Source: Eimeria necatrix (taxonomy: Eukaryota > Apicomplexa > Conoidasida > Eucoccidiorida > Eimeriidae). Taken from it: DNA of 64,000 nt. A program made the position numbers and the translations under genes. This document shows, piece after piece, positions 36,080-50,500 of this stretch (position 1 is its first letter; each line of letters opens with the position of its first letter). The stretch spans positions 62,001-126,000 of the forward strand of contig NW_013654802.1 of assembly GCF_000499385.1 (NCBI RefSeq), in the 5' to 3' direction. The notes beneath the pieces are model-generated. The model did not search any database. It was not told the DNA's origin and saw nothing but the letters and a program-made list of their open reading frames with translations.

Positions 36080-37686
36080 TTCAAGTTTAAATATATGCAA
36101 CTATTGGGCGGCGGGTATATGCCCGAGAGACTGTCGATGCAAGCTAGACGAAGCGCGCGAGCCCCTCAGAAAGTACAAATGTGCGTTTTTTTGTCATTTT
36201 CCAAAATTGTGTTAGTTGTTGATGCAAACGGATGATCTGTTGTTCTTCGTGCTAACTGCCACGAGTTTTTTTCTCCCTTCGGTGAGATTATCTAATATGC
36301 AAGAGATGGTGGGGCATAGACATTATCCACAGTTTCTCAATGGCTGCTTGACGGTGGGATGTCGGCCTTCTCCAAAAGGTGTAGTAGCACTTTATCCGCT
36401 ACAAAGCCTACCGACGTCTTCAGTTTTTAGGGGCACCGCTCCTATCTAGCGGAATTGTCAGTTCCAGCCATCTGCAAAAACTTTTTTACAGCGGTGGCCG
36501 CGCTTTTCCTTTTGGGCCTTGCTGAGCAGAAGGCTCCGGCCATCAAAAACACGTTATTATGAATGTGTCTTGCTGAAGGGCGTACTCGCATTACCAGCAC
36601 AGTGTAAAAGTTCACATAATCTGCTCTGACTTTTGAGGGGTCTACTATTTGGTTTGCCGAGTATCCTTCTGTTTATGAGGCTTGCTTATGCTGCTTGAGG
36701 ATAGGAGAGGCTCTATATTGCATCATTAGAATCAGTTTTAAAAGGACGGATGTGGCATCAACTGCTGTAGAGGCAAGGCAGACTTAGAAGCAGGCTGGCA
36801 CTTCACTGTACTTTCCCTTTGCTGCGCGTAAATTCGTTTTACGAGATATCGATCCCTTTCGAAGCAGTAAGGAGAGCAACATCAAGTAATAATTATGTAA
36901 AATTATGAGCTACTAAAGACAAGAATACTGCAATGCGTCTATTGTGTTCACAAGCATTTTGTCTTCTTCCCGAGCTTATTTTTTAAATTCTGCCGCGTGG
37001 CAAAATTGCGAAGCTGCCAGAATACTGAATCTGCCAGCAAACTGGCCAGTCACATAGCAAGCACATTAAATGATGTGCCTCCAGAAAAGAAACTTCACTT
37101 CTTGGTTGCCCACTTCCTTTAAAGATTCTGAAATTGAATGTACACTGGAGAAGCTGGGAGCTCCTGCTGCGCCAAACAAATCAGGGATGGATGCGACCTG
37201 ACAATCACCGTGGTACAGAGAAGACTACCACATGAAGAATTACACTGCAAAGCCAGCTTAGCAACCAGCGATTTTATGAGTGCCTTTCATTGTTAAGACC
37301 GGTAGTGAGCAACTAGTAAAATCTAGCTTCCACTGCAAATCATCCTGCACATCAGTGTGGAAATATGGTGTGCTCTTTCCCACAAGAATGCAGTGCGACA
37401 CTCGATGGAAATGCGAAAAGAATGAATGCAACGAGGCTAGTACATAAACAGTGGGCTTGTCCCCTACTCTAATGGGTGGGCGCCTCTACGCTCTGCAAGA
37501 TAAGGTTCGCAGAGCAGCTTGCCTTGCACACGAACTAAATGTGTTGCACCCAAACTACCAAGCAATATTACAGAAGCAAGACCGGGCCATAAGTGTGGTT
37601 GCCACTGACTGCAAAACTGAATTCTCATACTTTTGTAGTGTTCCATCCAACAAACGGTTGAGGCCAAGGCCAACCCTTCAAAAAAA
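36080..37686. other. convergent intergenic region, no gene seen
   Basis: 1.6 kb between the stop of the phosphodiesterase gene (+) and that of the ABCG gene (-). No frame with splice or family support. Confidence 0.45.
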
Positions 37687-40356
37687 TTATGTTCGTTGAA
37701 ATTTTGGTAGCCAACATCTTAACAGCGACAAGATGCTCCTCTGCTTCTGGGCTGGCTCGCTTTTGTAGCGCTTGGGCAAAAAGACCGTTGCTTGCAACGT
37801 AAAAACAAGGCACTTCGAAATAGCCATCAAACCCAGGAGGAGCACGAAGTCAACCACCAACATCCACTGGATTGCACTGCCTGTGTTTCCGTAGGCTCGA
37901 CCTGCAATACCAAACGTTTGGTAGACTTCTTCCTTCGTGTGCATGAGCAGAGTCCTGCTGGCTTCTGGGGGATCTTCCTGAAACTCGTTAGCCTCGAGGA
38001 TACAAATGGCCAAAGCCTCGAATACCAGAAAGAATGGGCTCAAGTATGCAATCCAGCCTATGCCTGTAGGTAACGTCTTAGGATTTGTTGTAAATCCGTT
38101 GACAAACATCAACAATGTGAACATGAGGGTTGCAGAGGCATTTGCCTCCGCAAACGACTTGCTCGCCAAAGAACAGATGGCAGTCACTACGTCGCATATG
38201 ACGAATCCAAGCGATCCAACTAGATAGCATGCCAACAAGGGAACGAACTGGAACCCAAATAGAAGCCACATTATAGTGACAAGCACTGCATCTCCCACTA
38301 ATACGAAGAAATTTGCTACAAGGGATGTCGCGAACATGTAAGGGATGGGCGAATAGTACCCATCCTCAACTTCCACTCGATACTGTGCTTTTTGCTGAAC
38401 ATAAAGCGGCACAGTCCATAGGGACGAGGCCATGAGGCTCAGAATCATCAGGAAAAGGGCTGATAACTGATAATACATGGATGCACGGCTTCGAACACCG
38501 AAAAACACCGCCCCAATCACCAGTCCTTGGACGACAGAGTCGCCCATGATTGCCATTAGAGTTGAACGATCCCTCAACCACAGGCGAAATGCGCGCCTCC
38601 CCACCTCTTTGAACTGGACATATGGACCAGCCAGTTCCATTCCATCGACCTGCGAAGAACACACAGCTGCTCACGCTCATATATTCACTTAGTTTTAGCA
38701 AGAATATTCACTTAGTACTGCCTATATTCGTCCAGATTTAATAGCTTGACTGGAAACATGAGTGATTGCAGCTTGAGTAAAAACGAACGTTATTGTTTAG
38801 TGGCGGTGGCGGGCACTCGTAGGCGAGCTCGACTCTCGATTGGACTAAGGGCCTCATCAAAGCATCATAGAAATCCGCCAGCGTTTCGGCGTGTTCGCTG
38901 TTCTGCGAAACAAGGTCTAGGTAAAAGTCGGCAGGGTTTTGATGTGGGGGACATGGAAACCCCAAGGCACTGAAGTACTGCAGCGCCGCATCCACGCGGC
39001 CGTTGTAGACGCAGCGTCCATCGTGGCTCAGCAACAAAAGCTGATCAAAGCACTGCATAATAGAGTGGGATGGTTGATGAATAACCGCCAGCACTGCCAC
39101 GCCGCACTCAACACTGAGCCGTCGCAGGGCATGAACAACCAATCGCGCGTCTGCAGCGGAGAGGCCAGTTGTCGGTTCGTCGCACAGCAGGATCTTCGCA
39201 TCACTCATAAGGCCTAAGAAGCACGTTCACACAGGGCAGCTGCAGACAGCTGATTATAGCCGGAGATACTAAGCTCCACAAAAAAAAAGCGTGGGTCTTG
39301 ATTCCCCTGTAGTCCCACCAATACAGTGCTCCGCAGCTTGCTCGTGACCCAGCCTTGCACTCAATGAGTTTCTGCAATGCGTAGTTGTGAGCTCACCAAT
39401 GCCAAGGCTCAAACGCCGCTTCTGCCCTCCAGATATTCCGCGCTTCAAGCTGTTGCCCACTTTGCTTTGTTGCACCTCGGCAAGTCCCAACAGGTCAAGG
39501 ATTCGCTGTACAGATTCTGCCTCTTGGGTACGTCTCTCTTCACGGGTCCACTCTCGTGGCACTGCTTTGCGCAGGCGGTAGGAGAACTGGAGGCACTCAA
39601 TGACTTTCTCGTTGCCATCGTAGATGTCGTCTTGCGTCACATATGAAGAAAACTGCAGCCAAATACAGGAGCCACGGAGCAAAGAACACTTTATGTAGCC
39701 AATTAAATTAAAGGGTGACTATAATGAGTGTTGGCTACCCATGTTTCACTATTAACAAGCAAGAGTGCACAGAAACGGGAATAGCCAATCACGGATGCTG
39801 CCTGCAGTGACACTCGCGAAAAGAGCCGTTGCCAACCCGGTCAAATTCTTTCGTGCGAGGCCTTCCATTTATAGCCACACGGCCAGAATGAGCCAAACTA
39901 GCACGCCCAGATATAATGCTCATCAATGTAGTTTTTCCACAACCGCTCGGCCCCATTATAGCCACTAGCGACCCTGCGAAGAACACCCCCGCCCCATATT
40001 TACTGCGCGGATCACACTTTGGCTGCACGTTGTTCCACTTTCACAGGAAAAGAATAAAGTTACTCCAAGACCAAGACGAAAATTGCTGTTGAGGGCTGCT
40101 TCTGTGGCGCGCCCAGCACGTGAAGTCATGAACAGTCATACCAGTTCCTCAACAACTCACCGGAATGCAAAACAGTAGACAATGGGTAAAGCACGGGCTC
40201 CAGCGGCTTGGGGTCTAAGCGCTTGAGTTTGCCTGTGCCTAATAGAGCTCTCCAGTCAACCCGGCACAAGGAAGACACAATGGGCAAACGGCCCAACGTG
40301 CTGCTACAGGGAGGAAGAGAGCAAGAAACTTCATCGAGCGTCAATTCAAAACGCAT
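37687..40356 (-). CDS. ABCG-family half transporter
   Basis: Five exons (40356-40161, 39973-39837, 39652-39397, 39213-38789, 38649-37687) join in phase to 658 residues. The nucleotide-binding domain comes first: Walker A GPSGCGKTT (about 72-80), Q-loop VTQDDI, signature GISGGQKRR (about 183-191), Walker B ILLCDEPTTGLS and H-loop VIHQPSHS. The 321-residue last exon is the membrane domain, with about six hydrophobic segments (for example QGLVIGAVFFG, FFVLVGDAVLVTIMWLLFGF). Domain order NBD then TMD and one copy of each define an ABCG half transporter, which must dimerise. Such pumps export sterols, lipids or drugs; in Toxoplasma several ABCG proteins handle sterols, but the substrate here is unknown. 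The ATG at 40356 follows a possible acceptor, so a short 5' exon may be missing. Confidence 0.93.
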
Positions 40357-41536
40357 TTGGCCCTGTACAATGCAAGTCAGTGACACAGTCACAAGATCGC
40401 ACGTTCACTTGCGAGTTGCTCTTCAACAATGTTCATGAATAATCATGACAGGCCTGCTCTTCCAGACAGTGGCAAAAATCTCACATGATTCGATTCTCCC
40501 GCAGAACCAAATTGGACAGCGGCAGCGGCAGCTTCTCGTTGCCCTTGTGTTAACTGTATATGCTGTCCTGTTGGAGAATCAACGATGCGCTCGATGGCGC
40601 CGGCCGCCTGAAGTCAGTCAGGAAGGGCAGAAACGGTTAGCAGAACCATACAAACCGGGCCGATAAAGATGAGGTATTCCTATGCGGCACTGTATTGAGT
40701 CCCGTTATGCCGTTAGTTCATCTCCTTTTCCTGCTTACGCTGTTCATCTCCACGTACACTTGTTTCGCGCCACGGCTGCCGGATGGCGATTCCGCATCCC
40801 TGCCGGTCATTAGACATACGGGACCCAACGCAAAAAAGAAATGAAGGGAGCGTTAGCGCTTCTTTGTGCACAAGCACTACAGTCTTGACGCTGGCCAAAA
40901 CTGTTGTGTCCCGGTAAGCAGTAAAGCCCAACAGGGTCAGAAGAGAAGCAAATTTGTCCTAATATCGAATACGTGCCTTAGCTCTAAATAACAATGTTTT
41001 GCGGCTGTTTCTCCTCTTATATAGAAGAAGCACGTACAGCAGGAGCCGCCTGGAGACAGCACGAGGCCCCAGTGGGCTTGGGGGGACGCATGGCACACAA
41101 CTTTGAAGAAGGTAGATAAAAGTGCGTAATCACTGAAAAAATTGCAAAACAATTGCTTAATGATGTGAACCCGAAGAAAAAATGACATGAGGCGAATTTA
41201 CTTAGTGGAATAGTCGGCTCAAGAAAGCCATTTGGCACTTGAAGGGCCCCTGCATGACAAAGACTTTGAAAATGGCCACATCCCTAAACAAGCTTTAGTC
41301 TTTGACGCAATCCGTCGAATTAAAAATGGCAATATGCCTCCTTTGGCACATTCTTCCGCTCTTGGGAGGCTATGCGGCCTTCTGAAGGCTAATGGTGATC
41401 TGTGTTGAGCTCACCTCCTTCAACACTCGTTCTTCCTGAACAAGATGAACCGTTCTGTCTGCCTTGCACAGACCTTGCTTTGTGTGAGGGCTCATAGTGA
41501 GGAGCATCTTCACGCTGTCATAGTGGGGCGCAGCAA
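40357..41536. promoter_or_regulatory. divergent intergenic region between the ABCG and HELQ genes
   Basis: 1.2 kb separating two divergent genes, so it should contain both promoters. No motif or gene is recognised. Confidence 0.4.
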
Positions 41537-44500
41537 ATGGACGAAAATGTAGACGATCGGCTTCAGGCCGAGGCGGTAAAAGCGCCAGCTCGAAAGAGGA
41601 AGCGGAAGCAAACGCACCGGCAAGACGAGGGCAAGTCACTGAAGAAAAGGGAAATCAGGACAAGAGAGAAACCTCAGCCGTCCCTGACATGGCTACTACC
41701 GGGAGCTGCTCGAGCTCAGCGCAGGCCACTGCCTCGACCCACGAAGCCTCCTCCACCAGGCATGAATCCTCTGAGAAGGTACTTCTATGCACTGCTGTAG
41801 CTTTCCGCCGCAAAGCGGCATCTCATGTACATGTCTGCACAAAGCGGCAGCTCCGCGGGCAGTGTCTTGTGGAAATCTTAGATTGCGTATCTGTTTCTGT
41901 CGCCCTCTAGAGTCGGCGTATGGCGGAGCGTGAGCGTAGGAGGGAATTCAAAGGAAGCCGTCTTCGTAACACTGGATGGTGAAGTTGTGGGCAAGGTAAG
42001 AACCGCAAAATCTCCTGCAATGCCCTCAGCAGTTTTTTGCTTTTGAGGCTCATCTTCGCAATCGAGTGCAACGAGCTGCCACACCCACTTCGCAGTCGAA
42101 TACTTTGGCTCAGCCTTTTTCACACACTCTAGTTTATGCTTATTCACAGCCGACGCTTCATCAGTACCGCATTGAATACCGGGGCATATGATCAATACGT
42201 TTGCGCGTTTGTTTTGCATGCAACACTCTCAGCCGCATAGCTACCACGCTGCCCAGCGAGATGAAGCAACACTCACTGCTGCAGGCATCCGCGGTACGCA
42301 GTTTACAAGGGGTCTCTATGACAAGTTAGAAGGGGGCAAGGCATAGAATCATTTGTAGTTATTTGTGTGTTTGGGTTTGTAATCGTGTAGTTTTACCCAA
42401 ATAGGCGCATTTAGTTGCACGCACTGGGCATATGTGCCAAGGGACACAGGGCTTTTTTGTGATAATTTTTGATAATTTTGACTCCATGCATGCGTATACA
42501 TCGATGCATCGGGCGGACGGTGTGATTGTACGAACAGCCAAGCACTCATGCTAACGACTTTTATGCGTGCCATCACTGCCAAGCACGCTGGCAAGATATC
42601 CGAATGGATAGCTAGGCGTTTGCCACCAGCAGCTCGTCGCATAGATAAAGCTCCGCTGCAGTGCCGGTGCTCTGGATTTTGCTGAATAGCTGCCATGTAA
42701 CTAGACAGTAGACTTCACAAGTTTGCATCATCCGACGCGCAGCTTGACGATTTCGGGACTGGTGCTCTAGTAAAGGCCGCTTTAGCTTGCAGCGGGCTTT
42801 TAACAGGTTGCTCCTCTCGTAGCAGCTTAGCCAACTGCTTTATGAGGCTGCTTCACAGCTCGATATGAGCTACTATCTTGACTGATATGAAACGCTCATT
42901 CATATCCGGTTCAAATACAGTTTTCGCGGTTACAGCCATTTGCTCTTTTTATGATATATCCTCGCACTTTCTTGGGTGTGCGCTTTTATCGGCACATTTG
43001 CTAATTCATGTCTGAACCTATTTGGATATTTGCACTGGAGTGTGGTCGTGTATCTGCAAATTCCCAAATAGCTCCCTGTACCGCATTATTAGCGGGCGAC
43101 AGTATAAATGCTCCTGTAGGATCGGCTTTGGTTCTGATGACTGAACTGACTGGATTTTGCAGTTCGTGGGAAGGGGAGCCGTATAGAAATCCCCGAGAGT
43201 ATTGCGCCTTATTCATTGACAGCCAGGACAAGCAGCAACCTAGATCTTCGGCACTGGTGCCTCCCACCTCCTCTCATCAGGCAAGCTCCATTTCGCGGGG
43301 GCCTTTGAACGAAACATGCACGCCTACTATTGCAGAAAATCTCATGATCACGTCTCCTTCACGTTTTTGTTGCAGGGCTTATGCCTCCCTTGGGGTCGAC
43401 AGCCTGTATCCGTGGCAAGCTCACTGTTTGCATCTTGCGCTTCCAAAAAAAGGCCACTCCACGTTCACGGAGGGTAAGATGCAGTCGGAGGGAGCTAACA
43501 GATGCAGCTCCCTTCAACTTTTGGAGCGAACTCTACGCGTTGCTAGTGTGGCTCGGCACGCTAGGAGGTTCCCTATATTCTCCACCAGCAATCGTACTTT
43601 TCCTTAAGCACTATTGTGCGTTTTCGGTGTATGTATGTTGGGGTACAATTTATTCAGGCACTGAAGCGCCTGCGTGGAGATCTCTTATCTACTGTGCCCC
43701 TACATCTGGTGGGAAGAGTCTAGTGGCCGAAGTGCTCCTTGCCAGGTAGGCAGACGAAAACAGGAATTCAGAACTTCGAAAGTAGGAAATCCATGGTAGT
43801 GAAGAACACTTTTGTACAAGCGGCGCGTGGTTTAGGATCTGCAAATCTGCAAAGTGCAATGGAGCGTAAAGTCTAGTCAAAAATGGCGTAAGGTCTAGCA
43901 GCCAGTCTTCATACTTGGTGTTGCGTTACAGACGCCTGCTCTTCGAAGGCGTGCGCTCCTTGGTGATTGTGCCACATGTCTCCCTTTGCGCGGAGAAAGC
44001 CCAGCATCTTCGCCAGCTACTGGGCCCATTGACGCTGCGCGTCGAAGCTTTTCATGCAGGAGCAAGTGAGCCGCAAGAGTACTGCAGACGCCCACGATTC
44101 CAGTACTTAAAGGAGATGGAAAAAGATGGCATAGTTGTAGATGCTGGATGATACCGAAGAACATCAAAGTGAAAAGACAGGAGCGGATCTGAAATGCGCC
44201 TTCAGCGCGACTGGCCCTTGTGCACTTTTGTTGCCCCTTAAGTGTCTGGGGATGGCACACACTACCAGCAACAAATATCAAGAGCAATCCTTGCTGCTGA
44301 AACATGCTTTTGAGCTATCAGATGCGGCTTCCAACTGGTATGCTGGAGTAGACGTGGCTGTCTGCACGCTCGAGAAGGCAAACATGATTATTAACAGGCA
44401 TGTCATCACTCCCTAGACTCTCTGACGGCCAGAGCAGCTTGCGATATGACTGAAAGCCTTCTTCTGATATTTTTTCATTCTAAGCGAACTCAGTGTCATT

Positions 44501-47500
44501 TCAGGCTGAAACTGCTCCTGAAAACTTGATATGCGTAGTTTAGGATCTCAAGTGTGTTTTTATAGGCTTGTTCTGGATCTGCTGGTCCCCGAAGTCGCAA
44601 CTGCTGATGTCCCGGACGAAGTTTCCAAGGCAGTGGTTAAATGTGAGGTGCCAGAAACAAGTTTGCCGCCTTCAGCGCAGGATGAGAGTGGATCATGGGC
44701 AAATGAGTGGTGGGAAAGCTTGCACTGCCGAATGGCAGTCGTAGGAGAAGACTTTCCAGTTGGCCTCGTTTGCGTGGATGAGCTTCACTTCGTTGGAGAT
44801 CCCCAGAGAGGGCATCTGCTCGAGATGGTTTTAGCGAAACTACTGTTTCTTAACGAAAGTCTTAAGAGGCGTATTCAACTGATCGGAATGTCCGCTACCT
44901 TACCGAACGCTCGCCAGGTGCGCTGCCACACTTAATGGCGCGCGCTTTGTAGTTTCAAATTGGAGTCGTATTCGGCGTCAGTCATGCATCCTATGCTGCG
45001 CTAGCTTACCTGCCGCGATGTAAAGCTGGTCTGCTGTTCCTCACAGATTGCGGATTGGCTCAACGCTGAATTATTTGTAACTGACGAGCGGCCGTCCCCT
45101 CTGGACATCTTCGTGAAAGTTGGTCCAGAGGTCAGGCCATCTTTGGTAGCTGCTGCCGCTGCAACAACGCTTTTCCAAGTATAATAGGATTACAATTCGT
45201 CTTAATACATGACCCAAATGCGAGTGCAGAATATACAACATCTCCGGGGGACTCTGAGGAGCATTATGGAAACGGTGCTGCTTAGGGACGTGGAATGGGA
45301 GCTTTCATTACGACGCATTTCATATGCTTGCTGGTGGTTTCTGCAGGTGTTTTCGTGGGACAAGGCATCGGGACTACAGCTAGCACGCAAGTTGCATGGT
45401 GGATCTCTCTCTTTGCTTCCTGTTGGGGATGCCGCAACTTGCGCTGCAGCACGTGCCGTGCGAGCAGCCGCTGCTGCCTGCGCCGCTGCAACAGCAGGAC
45501 TTTTGCCTTCCACCTTGGAGCACACACCCGACTCAAGTGGTGGGCATGCTTCCATAGCTGCTTCTGCTCTGCGTTTCCTGAGAGAACAGCCCGACGCCGA
45601 CTCGTCAGTGCTGTCCTCACCAGGACGTGAAGAAGACCCTTCGCGGCACTCAAAAGCAGCCGCAACTACCGTGGGACTTCGCGCTGGATGGCAGGCGGAT
45701 GCCGAGCATCTCGGGGCACTGACATGGGAAATTTTGCGAGAAGGCCGCAAAGTCATCATTTTTTGCCCCACGCAGGAGTGGACAGCCCGCACTGCCAGTT
45801 TCCTTGCGAAGTGAGAGACCCTTATCGCTTGATAGGCCTTGCATATGCAACTGCTGGTAAAGTGTAGCTGCCTCCACATTTGCTCACGCACAAGGAAGTG
45901 GCCTTGCATATGCAACTGCTGGTAAAGTGTAGCTGCCTCCACATTTGCTCACGCACAAGGAAGTGTTTTCGTTCGGGCAATGAGTACTTCTTGGTAGAGT
46001 CCCTGCTTCTGAGAACGTGCAGAGCGCTGCCATTCTACAGACGAGCAGAGGCTTGGGCTGATCTGCTAAGGCAGCGTACTGCTGCTCTTCTCGAAAGGCG
46101 AAGGCTCAGACACCCAGCGGCTGTGCAGCCGCTTCTCCAGAATCAACAAAGTGCTTCAGATGCCGTCCAAGAGCAGAAGAGGCGCTTGCAGCAAGAGCAG
46201 AAGCAAGCTTATCTGGAAGCACTGGAAGAGCTTCTCGCCATGCCGGTCACTTTGCTCGCGCAGTTGCTGGTCCAAAGTCCCCATTTGTACGTTGAGCCGC
46301 AGAACCTTAAAGGACGAGAAGAGCTGCAGTGGCATCTGAAGCAGATCTCACTTCTGCCTCCAACTACTATGCTTGCCGCAGTCTGTGAAGGTGTTGCTTA
46401 CCACCATGCCGGTAAGACTTTTCAATTCGAAACTGCTGACATTTGAATCTCCTATTTCCGTTAGGGATGCTCTTCTGCTTTTCAGTTCTCCTCACCCTGT
46501 CTGCTTACCTGCTGTTTGCTTCACTTAGCTTAATGCTTCATGCATTTGTGCCAGTTTGTGAGTCGGTTCTGTGTATTTGTAGCATTTTGTCGAGTCTGTT
46601 GGCTATTTAAACACATCACGCGTCTGTTTTCACTGCTAGGTCTAAGCGGGGAGGAAAGGGAGTTACTTGAGATGGGGTACCGCAAAGGCTACTTGAATGT
46701 GCTATGCGCCACGTCAACGCTTGCTCTTGGCGTCAACTTACCAGCTGCTCGCGTCATAATTCGGGCACCCCATGTACGCAACTTATTCCCTTGGTATACT
46801 AGTTTTAACCCGTATCCGCTGCGTATGTCCAAGAAATAACACTTATACGTCAGTGCCAACTTGTGACAGCAAAAGTGGTTATGGCGCTGTTCATCCTGCC
46901 ATTCTATTAGCCGTGGCCCCGATCGTACGAAAAGCTGCCAGCAACTTTTTCCTGTGCCTAGCACAACGGCGTTTTATTGGCTATACGACGCTGTTCATTT
47001 TGTTTGGCTGTACGATTGCTGGATTTACTCAGTTTGGACGAGATGAGCTTCTCTCCGCGGGTCGTTTTCACCAGATGGCTGGTCGCGCCGGTCGCAAGGG
47101 GCTTGAACACAAGTGCGATGCAGTGCTTAACCTACAGTTGCTGTTTTCCAGAAACTAGTCTAGTTTTTGCTTACGGGTTTCGCTCATGCAGGAATTAAGA
47201 GTGGACTCTCTGGAGCCACTTGTGGTACCTAGCTAGAGTACTGAGAATTTCTGACAAAGTGGTGCAGCAATATTGTATCTCTAGCAGCAGGGCTCTAACG
47301 CAAGGGACCCTCTGGAACAGGTTCATATGCTTCTATGCGCAGCCGAGTGCGTTTGACACTTCCTTACTTTACAGAGGAGACGCGTACCTGATTTGCTCAC
47401 CCACGACGTTACCACACGTTCGGAAACTGCTCGATGCCGTAGCCTCGGCAGATATGTCCGACTCTGCAAGCTGTAGCCCGAAGTGCTGCGTGAATGCGGT

Positions 47501-50500
47501 GACATCCAATCTGAGGGGACAACACCTCTGCCGCTTTTTCCTCGAGGCCGTACATGTGCTTCTGCCGCTAGTCCGTCGTTGGAGGGAGACTCCGAAGAGC
47601 TTGGCGAGCTGTGCATTTGTTGACGTTGCAGCTATTCTGCTGCGCTGCACTCTTCGAGGTCACCAGGTACGTTTTGTGAGTACTCAGGCTACTGCTTTGG
47701 AAAGGAGTTTTGTCATCGACAGGAAAATGTTGTATTTGAGGCACTCAGAATTCATGCTTGTGGCAAGTGGAGTCCAGTAAGAAACAGCTTAAGCCCCTTC
47801 ATGCTGCGCTCTGTTTCGGCAGGAGCCGCATACGTTGCTCGTTAGGGAAGCTGCCGAAGCCGCTCGTTACCTGCATACGTACTATCTCATTGAAGCTGAG
47901 CCTAGTGGGCGTCTTCCCATCTGCCGCACTGACGAATCCACCGGCATCAAGGGCTGCATTGGCTCATGTGGGATTTCCGAGGCAAACCCACAACTCTTGG
48001 CTACCACACTAGGAAGACCAGATTGGGAGGTCGCGTCAGAAAAGTCAGTTAGCGTTGTAGCAGCTGCTGATGAAAAACACAGGCACCCGCTGCGCTCTCT
48101 CGCCTTTCCTTCGGCATGCTTATCGGCGGCTTGCAGGCTGCTCTTGCAGCAGTATCCCTGTTTGCGGTCCCCTGTAGTTCTTGCCAGGATGCTGCAAGGG
48201 TGTGAAATCAAAGAGAAGGCCAGAGAAGGGCTTGTTTCTGACTCCTCGGGCAGTGCTCAGCAACTTGTCATTAATGCAGCAGCGACCCCTTCAGGTAATT
48301 TACCTGTCTTGCCAACCGGTTTTGCTAGGAAGGCCGGCGCTACTGGTCAAAGGAATTTAACGCCGGCCTTTGGTGAAAGCGATGCATTTGCGTCAAGTGT
48401 CCGCTTACATTTCCGTGGGCTTGAAGCATTGGCGACGCACCTGGATGGGAAACATAACCTCGAAGATAACTCAATAGTGACTGACCTGGGTGAAACGGCG
48501 GTGACTTGGAGTGATATTGGGGGCCAGATCGCAACAACAGAAGTGGGAGGAGCAGCGGTTGAGGCAGGATTTGCACCATGGGAAGCAGCTGAACTGTTTG
48601 CCGACATATTCAAGGCGAGCGTTCTAGGTCAGAGTTACATTTCCGTCAGCAAAGTTGATTTTGCAGAATCAAGCTGCAAAGTGCAGATCCAATGTGCTCT
48701 TTGTAAAACAGCTACAGTTGGCAAGCAAAGAGACAGATCCTTGGCTATTCGAAGCCTGTGGTTTTACAGGTCTTTGCGCGTGTACGGAGCTTCACCTCAT
48801 CTTTATCGCTGCTGTAGCTGTTGGAGGCGAAACACAGCCACACTGGCAGTCGTACCTCTCTGTATACGACAGACTTGACTCGAGCTGCAGGTGAGTTCGT
48901 GCTTTTCTTTTGCAAAGAGCTTTTATCACTTCTGGTGCCACGTTTTAAAGACTCGGACGTTTGCACTTGCAAGAGCTACAGAACTCCACAAAAACAAAGT
49001 ATCAGATGGGTCTCGTGGCAGGTGGTTGCATTCAGGCGAGTTGCTGACGCCCTGGGCATTCGTAGGCGATTCATTTCCAGGGAGGCCGTCAAAATGCAAG
49101 GAGTACCTCGCCGGTGCACAAATGATACCGCTGACCTCCTGCTTTCTGGAAGGTTGGCGGTCCTGCCCTTTCCCATAACTCCACTGTGGTTAGAAGTGGA
49201 AGCGTTGTTTGATACCTCTACTGTAGCTAGAAGTGGACGTTTAGCCTACAGTTATTCTGGAACGTCCCGAAAGTGGTGCTATTTGAAATAGTGCAATATG
49301 TTAACTTGTTTCAGGCTAAGTTTCAGTCAACTTCGAGAGCGCGTAGACTTAGAAGTTCATCGTCGTTTTTATTATGCGCTGCTGTTGCATGAGATATACC
49401 GAGAAGGGGAAGCGTACGAGTCCGCCATGCGCAGGCAAGTGGCAGCCAAGGCAAACTGTACGCAGCCGCAGCGCTTAGCACTACCCAGGTTAATAAGCAT
49501 AGGTAAACCAAACGGCTTGTTAAACGGTGTAAATTCGCAGGTTTGGTGTCACCAGAAGTGCACTAATGACATGTGCAACACAAGGGGCGCTTGTCGCCGC
49601 CACTGTTGCGTCTTTCCTCCGCATCCTTCGTCCTCAAGAGTGCGTTCTACTCTCATGCGATTTTAAGCACCTCCCAAATTAGAGTCAGCACGCAGGCGTT
49701 TTCGGAATCAGCAGAAACGTAATACTGCTTAGTGTCACACGAGCGGCAACGTGATTCCCGAAATTTTTTCGCGGGCGATATTTTCAGGGCAGCGCTTTCG
49801 GAAATATGTTTTGTGCTGGCGGGGAAACTTAAGCTTGCCTGTTCGCCCACGGGAGCGCTGGCTTCGGCCCTAGTGGACCCATCGAGAAAAGATAATTGTC
49901 CCGGTGGAAGTGGAGAAGAGCACGGGGATTCAGCTGCCTTACAGCACCTGTTGCAACTCGAAGGCATGACGCCAAGACGGGCGGCCGCCCTTCGCGCTGC
50001 TCAAATCTACAGCTGTGCCCAGATTGTAAACTCGTCTCTGTATGATATCTTTAAGGTATGCGCCATGCCTCAGCGCTCCGTCGTACTAAGCGTTTGATGT
50101 CAGGGTTGGCCACAATTTCAAGAGATCTAGGCTCGTGTTTCTGTGCCAGGCTCTAGAAGCAGCAGAGCCAGCAGTTTTAGCCCCGGCTCAGCCTGAGGCT
50201 CAAGATGCTTGGAAGTCGAAGTTGCGCCGGCAGCGCGCTCGCCTATTGGCGGTCAGCGTGAAGCTGAAGGACGCAGCGCAGAAGGAGCAAGCAGTGAGAT
50301 TACAGGTAAATGCCTATGGGCAACCTAGCAACTGCTTGTATGTAGCAGCTTCAGCGCATATGGTAAATTCTGCTGGTCTCCACCTCTTGGTGCAACTTGT
50401 TTAGGCGCTAGAAGATGAAGCAGCGGAGCACTGGTCGTTGGTGGGAAAGGTTGCTGGTATGTCTGGAGATGAACAGGACTTAGGCCCCCAGGAGCGTCTA

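Noticed and set aside
38684..38722. Short direct repeat atattcacttagt
   Set aside because: Only two 13-bp copies at an intron start in the ABCG gene; likely chance.
41878..42219. - strand ORF with a faint BRCT-like look
   Set aside because: It overlaps HELQ exon 2, has no splice context and the resemblance is too weak.
42896..42935. A ggttcaaat motif resembling a tRNA T-arm
   Set aside because: No cloverleaf could be drawn around it. No other tRNA-like element was seen in the window.
45202..45942. - strand ORF of 246 codons
   Set aside because: Antisense to HELQ exon 11, and its N-terminus is the 65-bp duplication read twice.
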